This document shows positions 54,760 through 63,373 of a DNA stretch of 64,000 nt, piece after piece. The notes beneath the pieces were generated by a model. The model did no database searches. It saw only the letters and a program-made list of their open reading frames with translations, and was not told where the DNA came from. The DNA lies in NCBI RefSeq assembly GCF_004764705.1, contig NZ_SHLX01000035.1, positions 29,482 to 93,481 on the forward strand, given 5' to 3'. The stretch comes from Paenibacillus cymbidii. Its GTDB lineage: Bacteria; Bacillota; Bacilli; Paenibacillales; NBRC-103111. The translations under genes were made by a program, and so were the position numbers. Positions within the stretch are counted from its first letter, which is position 1. Each line of letters starts with the position of its first letter.

Positions 54760-55666
54760 GATCCACACCTCCCCGGTATTCGAACGCCGACGCGTATCGT
54801 TCTTCTTTCAGCATGGAAGCCATCATGTCGAGCACGTCCTGGCGAAGATCCTTGCTCTTCATCGCAAACGACAGTGTCGTCAGGATGTAGCCGAGCCGTT
54901 CGCCAACATCGTACCGCGTGCCTTCGAATTGGTAAGCGTGCACCTGCTCCTCTTCGTTCAGCTTCTGGATGGCGTCGGTCAGCTGGATTTCGCCGCCGGC
55001 TCCCACTTCCATCAGCTCCAGATAATCGAATATTTTCGGCGAAAAAACGTAGCGCCCCATGATCGCCAAATCGGAAGGCGCGGTTCCCGGCTTCGGCTTT
55101 TCCACGAACCGGTTGACGCTGTACAGCCTGTCCCTGCGCTCCCCCGGGTCGATGACGCCGTAGCGGTGCGTCATGTCCGACGCTACGTTCTGGACGCCGA
55201 TCACCGATTTGCCGTACGTTTCGTACTGGTCGATCAACTGCCGCAGGCAAGGCACCTTGCCGGTGACGATGTCGTCGCCGAGCAGCACGCCGAACGGCTC
55301 GTTGCCGATGAACCGCCTGGCGCACCATACCGCGTGCCCGAGCCCTTTCGGCTCCTTCTGGCGAATGTAGTGCAGCTCCACCTTGGCGGAGCGCTGCACT
55401 TCCTTCAGCAGCTCCAGCTTGCCCGCCTCCAGCAGCTTCGTTTCGAGCTCGAAGGCGCTGTCGAAGTGATCCTCGATCGCCCGTTTCCCTTTGCCCGTCA
55501 CGATGATGATGTCTTCGATGCCGGCTTCGATCGCTTCCTCGACGATGTATTGAATCGTCGGCTTGTTGATGATCGGCAGCATCTCCTTCGGCATCGCCTT
55601 CGTCGCCGGCAAAAAACGCGTTCCCAGTCCGGCGGCGGGAATGATCGCCTTCTTCACTTTTTTCAT
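54728..55666 (-). CDS. galU: UTP-glucose-1-phosphate uridylyltransferase
   Basis: About 312 residues with the signature GLGTRFLPATKAMPKEMLPI and later GLGHAVWCA, VLLGDDI and RFVEKPKPG. It makes UDP-glucose, the substrate for the priming transferase and for UDP-glucose dehydrogenase of the same operon. The start is ATG 55666 behind GGGAGG. The tail overlaps the next gene by about 32 bases. Confidence 0.96.
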   Translation of the reverse strand: MKKVKKAIIPAAGLGTRFLPATKAMPKEMLPIINKPTIQYIVEEAIEAGIEDIIIVTGKGKRAIEDHFDSAFELETKLLEAGKLELLKEVQRSAKVELHYIRQKEPKGLGHAVWCARRFIGNEPFGVLLGDDIVTGKVPCLRQLIDQYETYGKSVIGVQNVASDMTHRYGVIDPGERRDRLYSVNRFVEKPKPGTAPSDLAIMGRYVFSPKIFDYLELMEVGAGGEIQLTDAIQKLNEEEQVHAYQFEGTRYDVGERLGYILTTLSFAMKSKDLRQDVLDMMASMLKEERYASAFEYRGGVDHGLASTAGGV

Positions 55667-55710
55667 CGCGTCGTTCGCCTCCCGAATCGTATCGCCCGAC
55701 CGAGCGGGCT

Positions 55711-56346
55711 TCATTTGTTAAGCACGATGCCTAGCATGCCGGCCCCGGCCTGTTCGAGCCGCTCCTTCGCCTTCTGCGCCCATTCGCGTTTCGTGCGCCC
55801 GCGTTTGACCACGAGCATGACCCCGTCGCTGATTTCGGCCAGCAGACCGGCGTCCGTGTAATCGAGCGTCGCCGGCGAGTCGAGCAGCACCACGTCGTAG
55901 GTGCGCTTCAGTTCGTCAAGCAAGCCCGCCATCGCCGCCGAGCCGAGCAGCTCGGAAGGATTGCTCGGCTGCCCGCCGGCCGGCAGCACGTCCAGATGCG
56001 GGTAGCCGCTCGGCGACACCGCGTCCTTGAGCGATACGGACGACTTGATCGCCTGCACCAGCCCTTTGTCGCCCCGGATGCCGAACGCTTCGTGCAGCGA
56101 AGGCTGGCGCAAATTGCCGTCGATCGCCACCACCTTCTTCCCGTCTTGCGCATAGGTGACGGCGAGGTTGGACAGCATCGCCGTTTTGCCTTCCTGCGGC
56201 TTGGAGGACGCCACCATCAGCACGAGCCCGCCCGCCGCCGCCTTGCCTTTCTTGTGCCGGATCGCCGTCCGCAGCACGCGGAACGATTCGGCGACGGGTG
56301 AAGCCGGGTCCAGCTCCGCAATGAGCGATTTACTTAACCGCGACAT
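55711..56346 (-). CDS. CpsD/CapB-type bacterial tyrosine kinase (P-loop ATPase)
   Basis: 211 residues, the cytoplasmic partner of Wzz-type chain-length proteins in Gram-positives. Walker A is SSKPQEGKTAM; the second ATP motif reads VVAIDGNLRQP where DADLRxP is usual, so an Asp is replaced by Asn; Walker B is DVVLLDSPA. It ends at MLGIVLNK without the C-terminal tyrosine cluster that such kinases autophosphorylate. It may therefore regulate export through ATP binding or phosphorylate other proteins. GTG 56358 is an alternative start. It overlaps the Wzz gene by 17 bases. Confidence 0.92.
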   Translation of the reverse strand: MSRLSKSLIAELDPASPVAESFRVLRTAIRHKKGKAAAGGLVLMVASSKPQEGKTAMLSNLAVTYAQDGKKVVAIDGNLRQPSLHEAFGIRGDKGLVQAIKSSVSLKDAVSPSGYPHLDVLPAGGQPSNPSELLGSAAMAGLLDELKRTYDVVLLDSPATLDYTDAGLLAEISDGVMLVVKRGRTKREWAQKAKERLEQAGAGMLGIVLNK

Positions 56347-57073
56347 ACGCTTGTTCACCCGCCTCTCTGCTCGCTACCCGCATCCGCCTCGGCACATCGT
56401 GCTCCTTGATCGCGCCGATCGAGGCCAACACCGGCAGTCCGACGTAAAATTCCGCTTCCTTCTCGCTGCGGATCGTGTCGTTGATGTTTTCCAGGAAGAA
56501 CACCGCGCCGAGCGCCGCCATCAGGGAAAGCAGGAAGCTGATCGCCAGATTGAGCGCCAGACTTGCATTGACCGGCTGCGGCCGTTTGTCCGGATCCGCC
56601 GGCGCCAGCATCGTCACGTTGTTCATGTTCATCAGCGACGGGATGTCGGCAATGAACGTGGTCGCGACCGCGTTGGCGATGGCAACCGCCCGGCCGTAAT
56701 CGGGATCTTCGACGGCGATCGTAATCAACTGCGTTTTGTCGACGGAGCTGATTTTCAGCTTCTTCGCCAGCTTCTCGGGCGTCAGCGCAAACTCGGGATG
56801 GGCCGCCGCCACTTCGTCGACGATTTTGCTCGATTTGATAATGGCCTTGTAGCTTTCGACCAGGCTGAGGTTCATCGTCACATTGTTCAGATCGATCGCG
56901 TCCGCGGACTTGTCCGCGCTGTTGACCAGCAGCTTGCTGTTCGCCTGGTAGACGGGCTGCACGAACGTCTGGCTGACATAGAACGTCACCGCGCAGGACA
57001 GAAGCACGAACAAGGCGATCCACCACAGCTTCTTGCGAACGATGAGCAAATAATCGATGATTGTCTTCTCCAT
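56330..57073 (-). CDS. Wzz/CpsC-type chain-length and kinase-activator protein
   Basis: 247 residues: a cytoplasmic N terminus, membrane segment (about 16-34, LWWIALFVLLSCAVTFYV), an extracellular alpha/beta region with VAVEDPDYGRAVAIANAVA (the Wzz core), a second membrane segment (about 175-195), and a short basic cytoplasmic tail that would activate the adjacent kinase. PVNASLALNLAISF is the Pro-rich Wzz motif before the second span. First gene of the operon; the start is ATG 57073 with GAGGAGG five bases upstream. The 152-base gap upstream shows no convincing sigma-A promoter. Confidence 0.92.
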   Translation of the reverse strand: MEKTIIDYLLIVRKKLWWIALFVLLSCAVTFYVSQTFVQPVYQANSKLLVNSADKSADAIDLNNVTMNLSLVESYKAIIKSSKIVDEVAAAHPEFALTPEKLAKKLKISSVDKTQLITIAVEDPDYGRAVAIANAVATTFIADIPSLMNMNNVTMLAPADPDKRPQPVNASLALNLAISFLLSLMAALGAVFFLENINDTIRSEKEAEFYVGLPVLASIGAIKEHDVPRRMRVASREAGEQAYVAVK

Positions 57074-57225
57074 AACACCCTCCTCGTTACGGGCTATAAT
57101 CGTGTGCTCGGCAGCTATGAAGCGACTCTATTTTCAGCTTAGCGCATTTGCCTTGGGGAGGAAATTACCCGAAACGACGCTCTTTTCGACTCGATCGGCT
57201 ACGCCGCCTTACTCCCTTCGGCCAC

Positions 57226-57888
57226 CTACATGGTATACTTTTGTACCATGGCGTCGTCGATCAAACGGTCCGCGCAAAACGTGGAAAGCCCCTTCGCCTG
57301 CGCCAGCAGCGCGGCTTGCGTGCGGTCGTTGACGTTCAGCTTCTGCAAAATCTGGCTGACGTGCTTCTTCACCGTAAACTCGGTCACGACCAGCTTCTTC
57401 GCCATGCCCTGGTTGGACAACCCTTCGCCGAGTCCGATCAGCACTTCCATCTCCTTCGGAGTCAGCTTGCCGAACTCGTCGTCCTCGTCCCGCTTGATCA
57501 GCATTTCCATCAGGCCGGGGTCAAAATACTTCTTGCCCCTGCCGACCAGCTTGATCGCCAGCAGCAGCTCCTCCGGCAGCGCCTCCTTCAGCACATAGCC
57601 GTCGGCGCCGGCCTGCTCCGCCCGGCGGAAATCGGCTTCCGCCATCGACGAGGTCAGCACCATGCAGCGGCAAGCCATGCCCTTGAGCCGATCGATCAGG
57701 TCGAAGCCCGACTGGCTGCCCAGCTTCAAATCGACAATGGCCAAATCGGGCCTTGTGTTCATGATCAGCTCCAAGGCGGCTTCGACCGTTTCCGCTTCCC
57801 CTGCCACTTCCAGATTACTCTCCAGCGACAATACCGCCGTCAGCCCTTTGCGGACCAACGGATGATCTTCGACAATGACGATTTTCAT
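57226..57888 (-). CDS. NarL/DegU-type response regulator
   Basis: 220 residues: receiver domain with VIVEDHPLVRKG, phosphorylation Asp 53 in AIVDLKLG and the conserved Lys in GYVLKEA, then a LuxR-type HTH (LTPKEMEVLIGLGEGLSNQGM, VTEFTVKKHVSQILQKL). Start ATG 57888 overlaps the kinase stop as ATGA, so the pair is co-translated. It lies 152 bases upstream of the exopolysaccharide operon on the same strand and could be read through into it or activate it (inference). Confidence 0.94.
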   Translation of the reverse strand: MKIVIVEDHPLVRKGLTAVLSLESNLEVAGEAETVEAALELIMNTRPDLAIVDLKLGSQSGFDLIDRLKGMACRCMVLTSSMAEADFRRAEQAGADGYVLKEALPEELLLAIKLVGRGKKYFDPGLMEMLIKRDEDDEFGKLTPKEMEVLIGLGEGLSNQGMAKKLVVTEFTVKKHVSQILQKLNVNDRTQAALLAQAKGLSTFCADRLIDDAMVQKYTM

Positions 57889-59573
57889 GCTTCTGCACCT
57901 GCTTTCCTCGTATTGGCGTCCAGCGATTCTTCAAAATGGCCGCGCTCGCGCCTGGCCACATCCGGTACGCGAACGGTAATTTGCGTGCCCGTTTCCGGAG
58001 TGCTGTCGATATCGAAAACGCCGTCCATCGACTGCGCCAACAGCTTCATGTTGTCGAGGCCCAGCCCGACCGGGACGTCCGCCTCCATGCATGCTTTCGC
58101 CGCAAACCCGACGCCGTCGTCCTTGACGACAAGAAACGCCTCCTGGTCCCGGAGTCGGAATAACACGTCCACCCGCGAGCAGTGCCCGTGCCGGATGGCA
58201 TTGCCGACCGCTTCGGAGATAATGCGGTGCAGCGCCTTCTGGCTATGCACCGGCAACAGACGGTCGTCTCCTTCCACTTCGAGACGGATGTCCACCTCGT
58301 TTAGCCTGGACACGTTGTCGAGATGGGCACGGACGGAACGGAACCAGAACGCGCCGTCATGCTTGCGGGAGCTCAAGCTGTAAATCGTCGAGCGCAGCTC
58401 CTTCGACGCGATATGGGACGATTCTTCGATCAATTGCAATTGATTGCGCAGCTGCTCCTCGGTGACGTCCTGCCACTTGCGGTTCAGCGAATGGATCGCA
58501 TACACGATGCCGAACAAATGCTGGGACACGCTGTCGTGCATTTCTTCGGCGATCCGGTTCTGCTCTTCGATGATCGTCAGCTGATGCTCGATCCGCTCGA
58601 GTTGGTGCCGCTCCATAATGACGGCGCACAGCTCGGACAGGAAGTAAAGCTGCTGCACGAACCACCGCCGCCCCGCCGCCATATGCCAGCGTTCGATGCG
58701 AACGCCGAGCACGCCCAAGAAGCGCGACGACGTTTTGACCGGCACGACCAAATATTCGCCGTGCTCCCGCAGGTTCACAATCGAGGCGCTGTCCTGTTTG
58801 GCGAAGCCGGCGGCAGAACGTTCGATTTTGCCCAACAGGTGCGCTTCGGCCGCTTCGTTTCGAATGCCTTGCACGATCAGTCTGCCCTTCTCGCTCCCCC
58901 CGCCGCTCTCCCAGAAAAACGCCGTCTTCTGCTTCGTCAGCTTCAGCGAAAACTCGGCGAACACATACGCCATATTGCCCGCTTTGCTCTGTGTCGCCGC
59001 TTCGACGATATGATACAGCGACTTGATGTGCTCCATCGTTTCGTTAGTCCGCCCGTGGGCGCGCAGCAGCTCCTTTTTGGCATCGGCCATGACCTGGATC
59101 GCCAGCATAATGAGCAGGAAGAGCATATAGAAATAGCTGTTGTCCAGCAACACGCCGCCGATCGACAACGGGGAAACGCTCGTCACGGTCGAAGCGGCGG
59201 CAACGAGCAGCAGGAACCCGATCAAGAGCGACCAGCAATAGAGCGCCGAAACGTAACAAGCCCCCAGCAGCATCGGATTCAGGATGCACCACAAGAACGG
59301 GCTGCCCATGCCGCCGGTCGGAATCGTCAACAGCAGGATGCCTGCCACTTCGGCGGCAACGGCCGCCTTGAACGCCGGCGAGCTTCTTCGGCTGCGCCGG
59401 TAAACGACCGACATCCCTTTCATCGAAAGGAACAGGGCCAGCACAATGCCCGCCTTGTAAGGCAGGGCAGGAGGATCGGAATCCCGGATGAGATAAACGA
59501 ACGAGGTAAGCGCAAGCGAAGCGTATCGGTATGCATAGAACAAGCGGTCTTCCTTGGCAACTGCTGCTTTCAT
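57885..59573 (-). CDS. NarL-family sensor histidine kinase, polytopic
   Basis: About 562 residues. Five to six N-terminal membrane segments (about 10-170), then a GAF-like cytoplasmic region (about 195-325), and the HisKA_3/HATPase core. The phospho-acceptor His is in EEMHDSVSQHLFGIV; ATP-binding residues are in EAVGNAIRHGHC and DDGVGF, then GLGLDNM. Large hydrophobic input domain with short loops suggests sensing within or at the membrane. The start is ATG 59573 (GTG 59582 possible). It is the kinase partner of the adjacent LuxR-type regulator. Confidence 0.93.
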   Translation of the reverse strand: MKAAVAKEDRLFYAYRYASLALTSFVYLIRDSDPPALPYKAGIVLALFLSMKGMSVVYRRSRRSSPAFKAAVAAEVAGILLLTIPTGGMGSPFLWCILNPMLLGACYVSALYCWSLLIGFLLLVAAASTVTSVSPLSIGGVLLDNSYFYMLFLLIMLAIQVMADAKKELLRAHGRTNETMEHIKSLYHIVEAATQSKAGNMAYVFAEFSLKLTKQKTAFFWESGGGSEKGRLIVQGIRNEAAEAHLLGKIERSAAGFAKQDSASIVNLREHGEYLVVPVKTSSRFLGVLGVRIERWHMAAGRRWFVQQLYFLSELCAVIMERHQLERIEHQLTIIEEQNRIAEEMHDSVSQHLFGIVYAIHSLNRKWQDVTEEQLRNQLQLIEESSHIASKELRSTIYSLSSRKHDGAFWFRSVRAHLDNVSRLNEVDIRLEVEGDDRLLPVHSQKALHRIISEAVGNAIRHGHCSRVDVLFRLRDQEAFLVVKDDGVGFAAKACMEADVPVGLGLDNMKLLAQSMDGVFDIDSTPETGTQITVRVPDVARRERGHFEESLDANTRKAGAEA

Positions 59574-59727
59574 TCGTTTCACTTTCCTTTGCTCCTGATT
59601 TTGACGGGCGAAATAAGAAGGGGAAGAAAGCGACAACGAGCGAACAATCAGGTTAAGTTAACCCGAAAGAGCCTCACTCCAAACACCTTGGGCCGGCTTT
59701 TCCGAAAGCCAATTTATGGCTTCCACA

Positions 59728-59757
59728 AAAATAATGTGAACTGTACCACATAATTTT
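59728..59757. promoter_or_regulatory. Inverted repeat upstream of the sensor kinase operon
   Basis: AAAATAATGTG, 8 bases, CACATAATTTT (10 of 11 positions pair). An AT-rich, minus-strand extended -10 (TGATAAAAT) lies just upstream on that strand (59766-59774). Candidate operator, about 155 bases before the kinase start. The remainder of the gap 59574-59934 shows no gene. Confidence 0.4.
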
Positions 59758-59934
59758 CGTATATTTTATCACATTTTCGACCGTATCCTTGTCGAATGGC
59801 AAATTTTGAGCGTCTGGCACTACCTTTTTTCCCCTGTATAGGACAAAATCAGTTGCTCTTCGCCGCGAACCGCGACCGACTGCATCTTCCTTGCGCTCTA
59901 TTCGTGAAAACGCAAATAGGGCTTCTTCCCTGCC

Positions 59935-60676
59935 TCAGCCCTTTTGCTTGCGATATTCCAGCGGGGTGCAGCCGAAGCGCTCTTTGAACAATTTGCAAAA
60001 TTGGGATACGGTAGAAAATCCGCTTTCGGAAGCGATCAAGGAGATGGGTTGCGGAGGTTTCCAGCATTTGTTTCGCGTGCGCAAACCGTTTGCTCATGAT
60101 GTATTGAACGGGAGAATACCCGGTTTCTTCTTTGAAAATATGGCGGAAGCGCTCGAAGCTGTATCCGGACAAGGAAGCCAACGAATGGAGGTCGATCGGG
60201 TGGATGTAATTTTCTTCGATCGCTTTTACGGCATAAATCAGCTTGTTTTCCCACAGCTTCGGTTTGGCGGCGCTGTATTTCAACCGGCTCAGTTCGATGA
60301 TGATTTCCCCTGCCAACAAGTTCAACTGCAGGATGTAATGCGGCCGCTGCGCGATCATCACCTGCTTCATTCTTTCCAGCAAATGCAGCAGCAGATGGCT
60401 GCTGTCGTCAAAAAACAACCCGTTCTTCAGCGGGACCGTCGTGTCGTCGTAAGTAAACCCGATATATAACACATCCGTCGCCTCGTAGTGCTCCTCGTCG
60501 TGGTAAAACTCGGGCTCCGTCAGCAATAACGAATGCGGGCTGTAGTAATATTGCTCGTCCCCGAGTTTCATCCGCCCGGTTCCCTTGCTGTAATAGACAA
60601 GCTCAAAGCAGCTATGTTTATGCATCCGGGCTTTGCTCGGGCCGGATATCCAGCTGCAGCATTCCAAGCTGGCCAC
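59935..60676 (-). pseudogene. AraC-family regulator, 5'-truncated and frameshifted
   Basis: The cupin-like sensor (HKHSCFELVYYSKGTGRM, EPEFYHDEEHY) and the first helix-turn-helix (IDLHSLASLSGYSFERFRHI) are intact. After KQMLETSAT the frame runs into non-homologous sequence. One frame over, the normal second helix-turn-helix continues (ISLIASESGFSTVSQFCKLF, GCTPLEYRKQKG) to a stop at 59935-59937. Removing one base at the GGG run 60046-60048 would join them. The N terminus is also cut: coding similarity begins near 60637, where it meets a dioxygenase gene head-to-head, so the native start and promoter are gone. A frame from ATG 60676 reads through the foreign part. Confidence 0.8.
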
Positions 60677-61226
60677 GAAGCCTTCAACGAGGGGAGCCGG
60701 CGTATTCCCGTGGCATCAGGATTACATGTTTTACCCGCATACGAATACGGATCTGCTGTCCGTTATGGCGATGCTGGACGATGCAACGGTGGAAAACGGC
60801 TGTATGCAAATGGTCAAAAAGAGCCATAAGGCGGGATTTCTGGACCACACCAAGGACGGGTTGTTTATCAATGCGTGTACGGAACGGAGTTACTGGCAGG
60901 ACAAGTCCACGCTCGAAAATATTACTCCCCGGGCGGGCGGCATCAGCATCCATCACTGCCTGACGCTTCATGGCTCCGGCCCGAATTTGTCCGGCAAGCA
61001 GCGCCGCGGCATCGTGTTTTCCTACCGCGCGGACGATGCTTATCAGCTCGCCGACGGGGTATGGGACGATACCGGTTTGCTCATCTGCGGCAAACGCAGC
61101 GAACGGGTCCGCTGCGATGCCGGAACGATGCGCATGCCCAAAACGCATCGCTACCCGGGCTTCCCGTTCGGTCACGCCTGGAACCAGGATGGCGAGCTGG
61201 CCAAAAAAAGAAATTATTATGAATGA
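60633..61226 (+). pseudogene. Phytanoyl-CoA dioxygenase (PhyH)-like protein, N-terminal third missing
   Basis: Similarity begins abruptly at LLGPDIQLQHSK, a motif that normally lies about 90-100 residues into this Fe(II)/2-oxoglutarate oxygenase family. The remaining 190 residues keep the iron ligands: HxD in PWHQDYMFYPH and the distal His in LTLHGSGPN, followed by the 2-oxoglutarate Arg region (RRGIVFSYR). No ribosome site or ATG fits the break; the TTG at 60633 is only the first possible start codon. The catalytic core could fold but promoter and N terminus are lost, so the gene is probably inactive. In intact loci such oxygenase genes are often divergent from an AraC regulator, exactly the neighbour seen here. 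Confidence 0.8.
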
Positions 61227-61243
61227 TCTTTTCGCGCTGAACG

Positions 61244-61284
61244 AAAAAGCCAAGGGGGCCGGCTGTCCGGCTCTCTTGGCTTGT
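61244..61284. terminator. Terminator between converging oxygenase and sulfatase genes
   Basis: AAAAAGCCAAG, then GGGGCCGG, a CTGT loop, CCGGCTCT, CTTGGCTTGTTT: a long stem with A and T flanks. Confidence 0.7.
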
Positions 61285-61298
61285 TTCCAGCAGCGCTT

Positions 61299-62801
61299 CT
61301 AAACCCGGCACGGCCTGATGCTGACCGGTTCGCTGCGCTCCTGGTCGGCAAGCATCTCCGTCAGCAGCCGCTGCCGAACGGCCGCATGATCCGGGCTGGC
61401 GAACAAATTGCGTTTTTCGCCGGGATCGGCTTGCAGATCGTACAGCTCGCCGAACGTTTCGCCGCCGTATACCGCCAGTTTCCACTGCGGCGTCACCCAG
61501 CATTTGTAGCGAATCCGGTCCGGCTCTTCCTTGTATTCGATGCGGACGCCCGGCCGCGGCAGCGCTTCTCCCCGCTCCAGCGCGGCTCGCAGGCTGATGC
61601 CGTCGCGTTTCACGGGATCCGCGATGCCGATAAAATCGAGCATCGTCGGCAGCAAATCCACAAGCGATACGCATTCCGTTACCCTGCGCGGCGCAAATCC
61701 GTGGGGATAGCGGATCAACAGCGGGATATGCGTCACTCCTTCGTAGGTCATCGGACCTTTCTGGCCAATCGCGTGGTCCCCGAGCATTTCGCCGTGATCC
61801 GATGCAAACACCAGAATCGTGTTGTCGCCAAGCTTCAGGCGGTCCAGCGTCTCCATAATCGTGCCCAACTGCTCGTCAAACAACTGTACCATCGTATAAT
61901 AGTAGGCTCGGGTCAGTTTGCTTTTCTCCGTGTCGGCAAAATAAGGCGCCCACGCCTCGTCGCTGTTGCCGCCGATCGTAAATTTGCCGGGAAAACGGGA
62001 TTGCGAAATGCCGCCCTGCCGGAAAAAAGCGACGTGCTCGGGAGGGTCGACATCGTTCCTCCAGTCGGTGTCCGGCGGCGGCACGACATCGGGATCGACC
62101 CGGTTCTTGTAGTCGTACGGCACCACATGCGGGTGGTGCGGGTCCTGAAAGCCGAGGTTCAAATAAAACGGCTGATCCGGCGATTCCGCGGCGTGACGCT
62201 CCAGGAACGCATTCGCCCGCTCCGCCACCCAGGCGCCGGAATGTAGCGCTGTCGGCATTTCCCAGTCGCCGGTGCCGTTGGCGTCGCCGGGAAACCGCGC
62301 GTTGACGCGGAACTGCCGCGGATCGTGCCCTTGACGCCGCAGCCACGACGCATAATGCCCGGTCACTCCGCCCGTTGCGTGGCCGATCGTCAGCTCCGCT
62401 TCGTCGAAGCCGACAAAATCGCGAAACGGCGTTCCCGCTTCGTCGACCGGCGCCGTCTCCGGGCTTTCCGCCTGCCAGGGGTGCCAGTGCGCTTTGCCGA
62501 TATGCTGCGTCCGGTAGCCGTTGTCGCGCAGAATCCGGCTGAGGAACAAGCCGTAATCGTGGGCGAATGTACCGATATTATAGGCGCCGTGGCGGGACAA
62601 GTGCATGCCGGTCATGAGCGACACGCGCGACGGCGTGCACACGGTGTTCGGGCAATAGGCGCGCTCAAACACCGCTCCCTCGCGCCCGAGCCGGTCGAGA
62701 TGCGGCGTTTGGATAAAGCGGTTGCCGTTGATGCGGATGCTGTCGTAACGCTGCTGATCCGTGGTAACGACGATCACGTTCGGTTTGTTCGTACGCGGCA
62801 T
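61299..62801 (-). CDS. Sulfatase (alkaline-phosphatase superfamily, formylglycine type)
   Basis: 500 residues, no signal peptide. The N-terminal metal site VVTTDQQRYDS and the formylglycine motif CTPSR (Cys about 56) are intact, followed by MTGMHLSRHG; the second metal cluster is in FASDHGEMLGDH. The Cys must be oxidised to formylglycine by a maturase, and none is encoded in this window. Length and motifs fit glycan- or choline-sulfatase-like hydrolases. The start is ATG 62801, eight bases after AAGGAG. It converges with the broken dioxygenase gene, and a sulfated glycan or sulfated small molecule is the likely substrate. Confidence 0.93.
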   Translation of the reverse strand: MPRTNKPNVIVVTTDQQRYDSIRINGNRFIQTPHLDRLGREGAVFERAYCPNTVCTPSRVSLMTGMHLSRHGAYNIGTFAHDYGLFLSRILRDNGYRTQHIGKAHWHPWQAESPETAPVDEAGTPFRDFVGFDEAELTIGHATGGVTGHYASWLRRQGHDPRQFRVNARFPGDANGTGDWEMPTALHSGAWVAERANAFLERHAAESPDQPFYLNLGFQDPHHPHVVPYDYKNRVDPDVVPPPDTDWRNDVDPPEHVAFFRQGGISQSRFPGKFTIGGNSDEAWAPYFADTEKSKLTRAYYYTMVQLFDEQLGTIMETLDRLKLGDNTILVFASDHGEMLGDHAIGQKGPMTYEGVTHIPLLIRYPHGFAPRRVTECVSLVDLLPTMLDFIGIADPVKRDGISLRAALERGEALPRPGVRIEYKEEPDRIRYKCWVTPQWKLAVYGGETFGELYDLQADPGEKRNLFASPDHAAVRQRLLTEMLADQERSEPVSIRPCRV

Positions 62802-62962
62802 TGGACTCTCTCCTTATCCGATGGGATGATTGCTGGACAACCGTCACTTGTCAGTTTACCAAAAAACGACGGCGCACAGCGAAAAGTTCTCGCGTTTGCC
62901 ATTGCGAGCTGCCATTTTGTGTTGCGCGAGCGTTCAGCGAACGTGCTCTTTCGACTGGAGCG

Positions 62963-63166
62963 AAAATAAGCCACAAAAAAATGGCTTATTTGCTTGATTT
63001 CAACCGCCCCATCCAAAATAGCCAGTGAAAACACTGGTTATTTGGGCCAAACGGCCCCAATCCGGGCATATTTATACGAAATAGCCAGCGAAATCGCTGG
63101 CTATTTCGTGGCGACGGCCCATTTTTGACCTAATAGGCCATAAAAGATGGCCTATTTTGCATTCCC
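62963..63166. repeat. Cluster of four dispersed palindromic repeats
   Basis: Four units: about 62965-62992, 63015-63043, 63077-63108 and 63131-63160. The third is a perfect palindrome with 15-bp arms, CGAAATAGCCAGCGA and TCGCTGGCTATTTCG, around AA. The second has AAATAGCCAGTG and CACTGGTTATTT arms. They fill much of the 62802-63373 gap, in which no gene is seen. Confidence 0.85.
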
Positions 63167-63267
63167 CTTGCTGTGCCACATAAAACTTACAACATTCCGC
63201 TCCATTCCAAACAACTTCCGGGCTGAATCCCCTGCAAAATTTGACTGACCGACTCTCTCAACGATGA

Positions 63268-63296
63268 TTGACCGTTTGCCGGACCTTTGATAAGAT
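63268..63296 (+). promoter_or_regulatory. Promoter of the tandem-repeat gene
   Basis: TTGACC (63268-63273), 17 bases, TAAGAT (63291-63296), about 78 bases before the start codon. Confidence 0.5.
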
Positions 63297-63373
63297 CGTA
63301 GGACATAGCAATTTCGGAGCGCGGAAGCACTGTGATCCAGGATCAAATTGTGGTACTTGGAGGTGAACGGGAG

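Noticed and set aside
57074..57225. A sigma-A promoter for the exopolysaccharide operon
   Set aside because: Only weak, badly spaced boxes were found. The operon may be read through from the regulator genes or use another type of promoter.
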